From: Spongilla lacustris
Lineage: Eukaryota; Porifera; Demospongiae; Spongillida; Spongillidae
Direction: 5' to 3'
Assembly (NCBI GenBank): GCA_949361645.1
Contig: OX442425.1
Span: 6,575,622 to 6,639,621 of the forward strand
DNA length: 64,000 bases
The position numbers and the translations under genes were made by a program. Shown here one piece after another: positions 63,075 to 64,000 of this stretch. How positions within the stretch are numbered: the first letter of the stretch is position 1; every line of letters begins with the position of its first letter. Below the pieces are notes generated by a model. That model was not told the DNA's origin. It ran no database searches and saw only the letters and a program-made list of their open reading frames with translations.

Positions 63075-63290
63075 TCACTGACATGGATGGTCTCCATGTG
63101 TACAATGGTCCCCATGTGTACAATAGGGATGGATGGTCCCCATGTGTACAATAGGGATGTATGGTCCCCATGTGTACAATAGGGATGGATGGTCCCCATG
63201 TGTACAATATAGGGATGGATGGTTCCCATGTGTACAATGTATAGGGATAGATGGTCCCCATGTGTACAATAGGGATGGATGGTCCCAAGG
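63075..63290. repeat. 28-bp minisatellite (array 3)
   Basis: Seven or so copies of the same unit as arrays 1 and 2 (ATGGATGGTCCCCATGTG plus TACAATAGGG), outside the C2 gene model. Confidence 0.9.
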
Positions 63291-63619
63291 GGAGTATGGA
63301 GTTTGCTCATATATAGTTGTAGTGATCATGGTATAATTATGCATTTATAGATTTATATATATTACAGATCAACATTTTGCAGATTTGCTAATTAATTGTA
63401 CGTCTGTAACATACATTGTATGAATACACAATTTCTATATTCCTTTGTTCTCTTACTTTCAACCCAATTGTTGTCTAAAAACATTTTAAAATATTTTGTT
63501 TCTTGCTCAATCTGAGTGTTGTACATTCATCACCAAACTGGTGCCCTGCATGCCCTCCTATGTTTTTTTAGTATATAATTATAAGATGATTGAAAGGATA
63601 GCTATATGTATTTTTTAAT

Positions 63620-63806
63620 GCAGGGTTATTCAGCCTTGCATTTTGATGGTTCTACGTCAGTTTTAAATGACTTCAAATTTAAACGTGTAGTACTAAATAT
63701 TGGCAAAGCTCTGACAGACATAGTTCTCCATGTGTTCAAAACCAACTTGAAAGTACAACATGTACAGCGGGGTACTATTTTATTGTCAACAGAGGCTTTG
63801 TCTTAG
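63620..63806 (+). other. Open frame of unknown nature
   Basis: A plus-strand frame reads YSALHFDGSTSVLNDFKFKR and VLNIGKALTDIVLHVFKTN before a TAG. The amino-acid pattern looks protein-like, with alternating hydrophobic residues, but no family is recognised and no splice context was established. Confidence 0.25.
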
Positions 63807-63889
63807 AGAATGCTCTGCCCACTCATCATCCGTTTGCCTACCAAGCTAAGATAGTGATTGAAGTTATGTTTTAAAAAATAATAATAATA

Positions 63890-64000
63890 AAAGGCTGCAT
63901 TCTACTTCACTTTCACTCCTGCTGCTCTGAATGAAGCTAGTGTATCTGCTGGGGCAGCAGCCCATGTGGCTGAAAATAGGAAGCATGCTGCTAATGATAC
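63890..64000 (+). pseudogene. LINE 3' coding fragment running off the window
   Basis: The plus strand reads FYFTFTPAALNEASVSAGAA and HVAENRKHAANDT, the block that precedes the C-terminal segment of the same LINE type as at 49284-50400. It is cut by the window end. Confidence 0.6.

Noticed and set aside
1..64000. CRISPR arrays, prokaryotic operons, tRNA or rRNA genes
   Set aside because: The tandem repeats have no unique spacers of constant length, the genes have spliceosomal introns, and no tRNA or rRNA sequence was recognised by eye.

Overview
The window is nuclear DNA of an animal, most likely a sponge (demosponge) or a similar early-branching marine invertebrate. The reasons are AT-rich DNA, small phase-matched exons with GT/AG borders, abundant decayed retroelements and foldback elements, very frequent TACATGTA-type palindromes, and ankyrin plus TKL-kinase genes built from one ankyrin repeat per exon. 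The species cannot be named from this sequence alone. All convincing cellular genes lie on the minus strand. They were assembled by hand from splice sites, reading phase and family resemblance.

Layout. (1) 1-2900: first exon of a von Willebrand A (VWA) gene whose body lies left of the window, inside a segment duplicated at 19.7-22.3 kb. (2) 4.2-9.3 kb: a long-TIR foldback element, a decayed BEL/Pao retroelement and a broken kelch fragment. (3) 13.0-20.6 kb: a complete 12-exon VWA gene with an intact MIDAS but one in-frame TGA. Its introns carry a Ty3/gypsy fragment, a MITE and two near-perfect hairpins. (4) 20.6-23.5 kb: the second arm of the duplication, then a possible Penelope-like remnant with a hammerhead-like core. 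(5) 23.9-30.7 kb: a 15-exon gene for a 592-residue coiled-coil protein of unassigned family. (6) 32.4-34.3 kb: a minisatellite and a DIRS/Ngaro-like RT remnant with inverted, tandemly copied pieces. (7) 33.4-44.8 kb: ankyrin gene C1, with seven one-repeat exons and no kinase exon found. (8) 45-51 kb: a probable promoter of C1, an orphan ankyrin pseudo-exon, a CA microsatellite, a LINE 3' fragment and a 51-bp-stem hairpin. (9) 51.9-60.4 kb: ankyrin gene C2, with nine ankyrin exons followed by one large exon for a coiled coil and a TKL kinase. (10) 60.4-64 kb: minisatellites and LINE fragments.

How the genes relate. C1 and C2 are paralogues. Every ankyrin exon is 99, 102 or 105 bp (the last of C2 is 81 bp) and starts and ends in phase 0, so whole repeats can be gained or lost without breaking the frame. 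C2 links this recognition array to a catalytically plausible kinase, while C1 appears to have lost or relocated that part. The VWA genes form a second duplicated family. The most interesting signals are the modular ankyrin exons, a minisatellite that amplifies a splice-acceptor region, the TGA inside the VWA gene, several long near-perfect palindromes, and a 28-bp minisatellite found three times.
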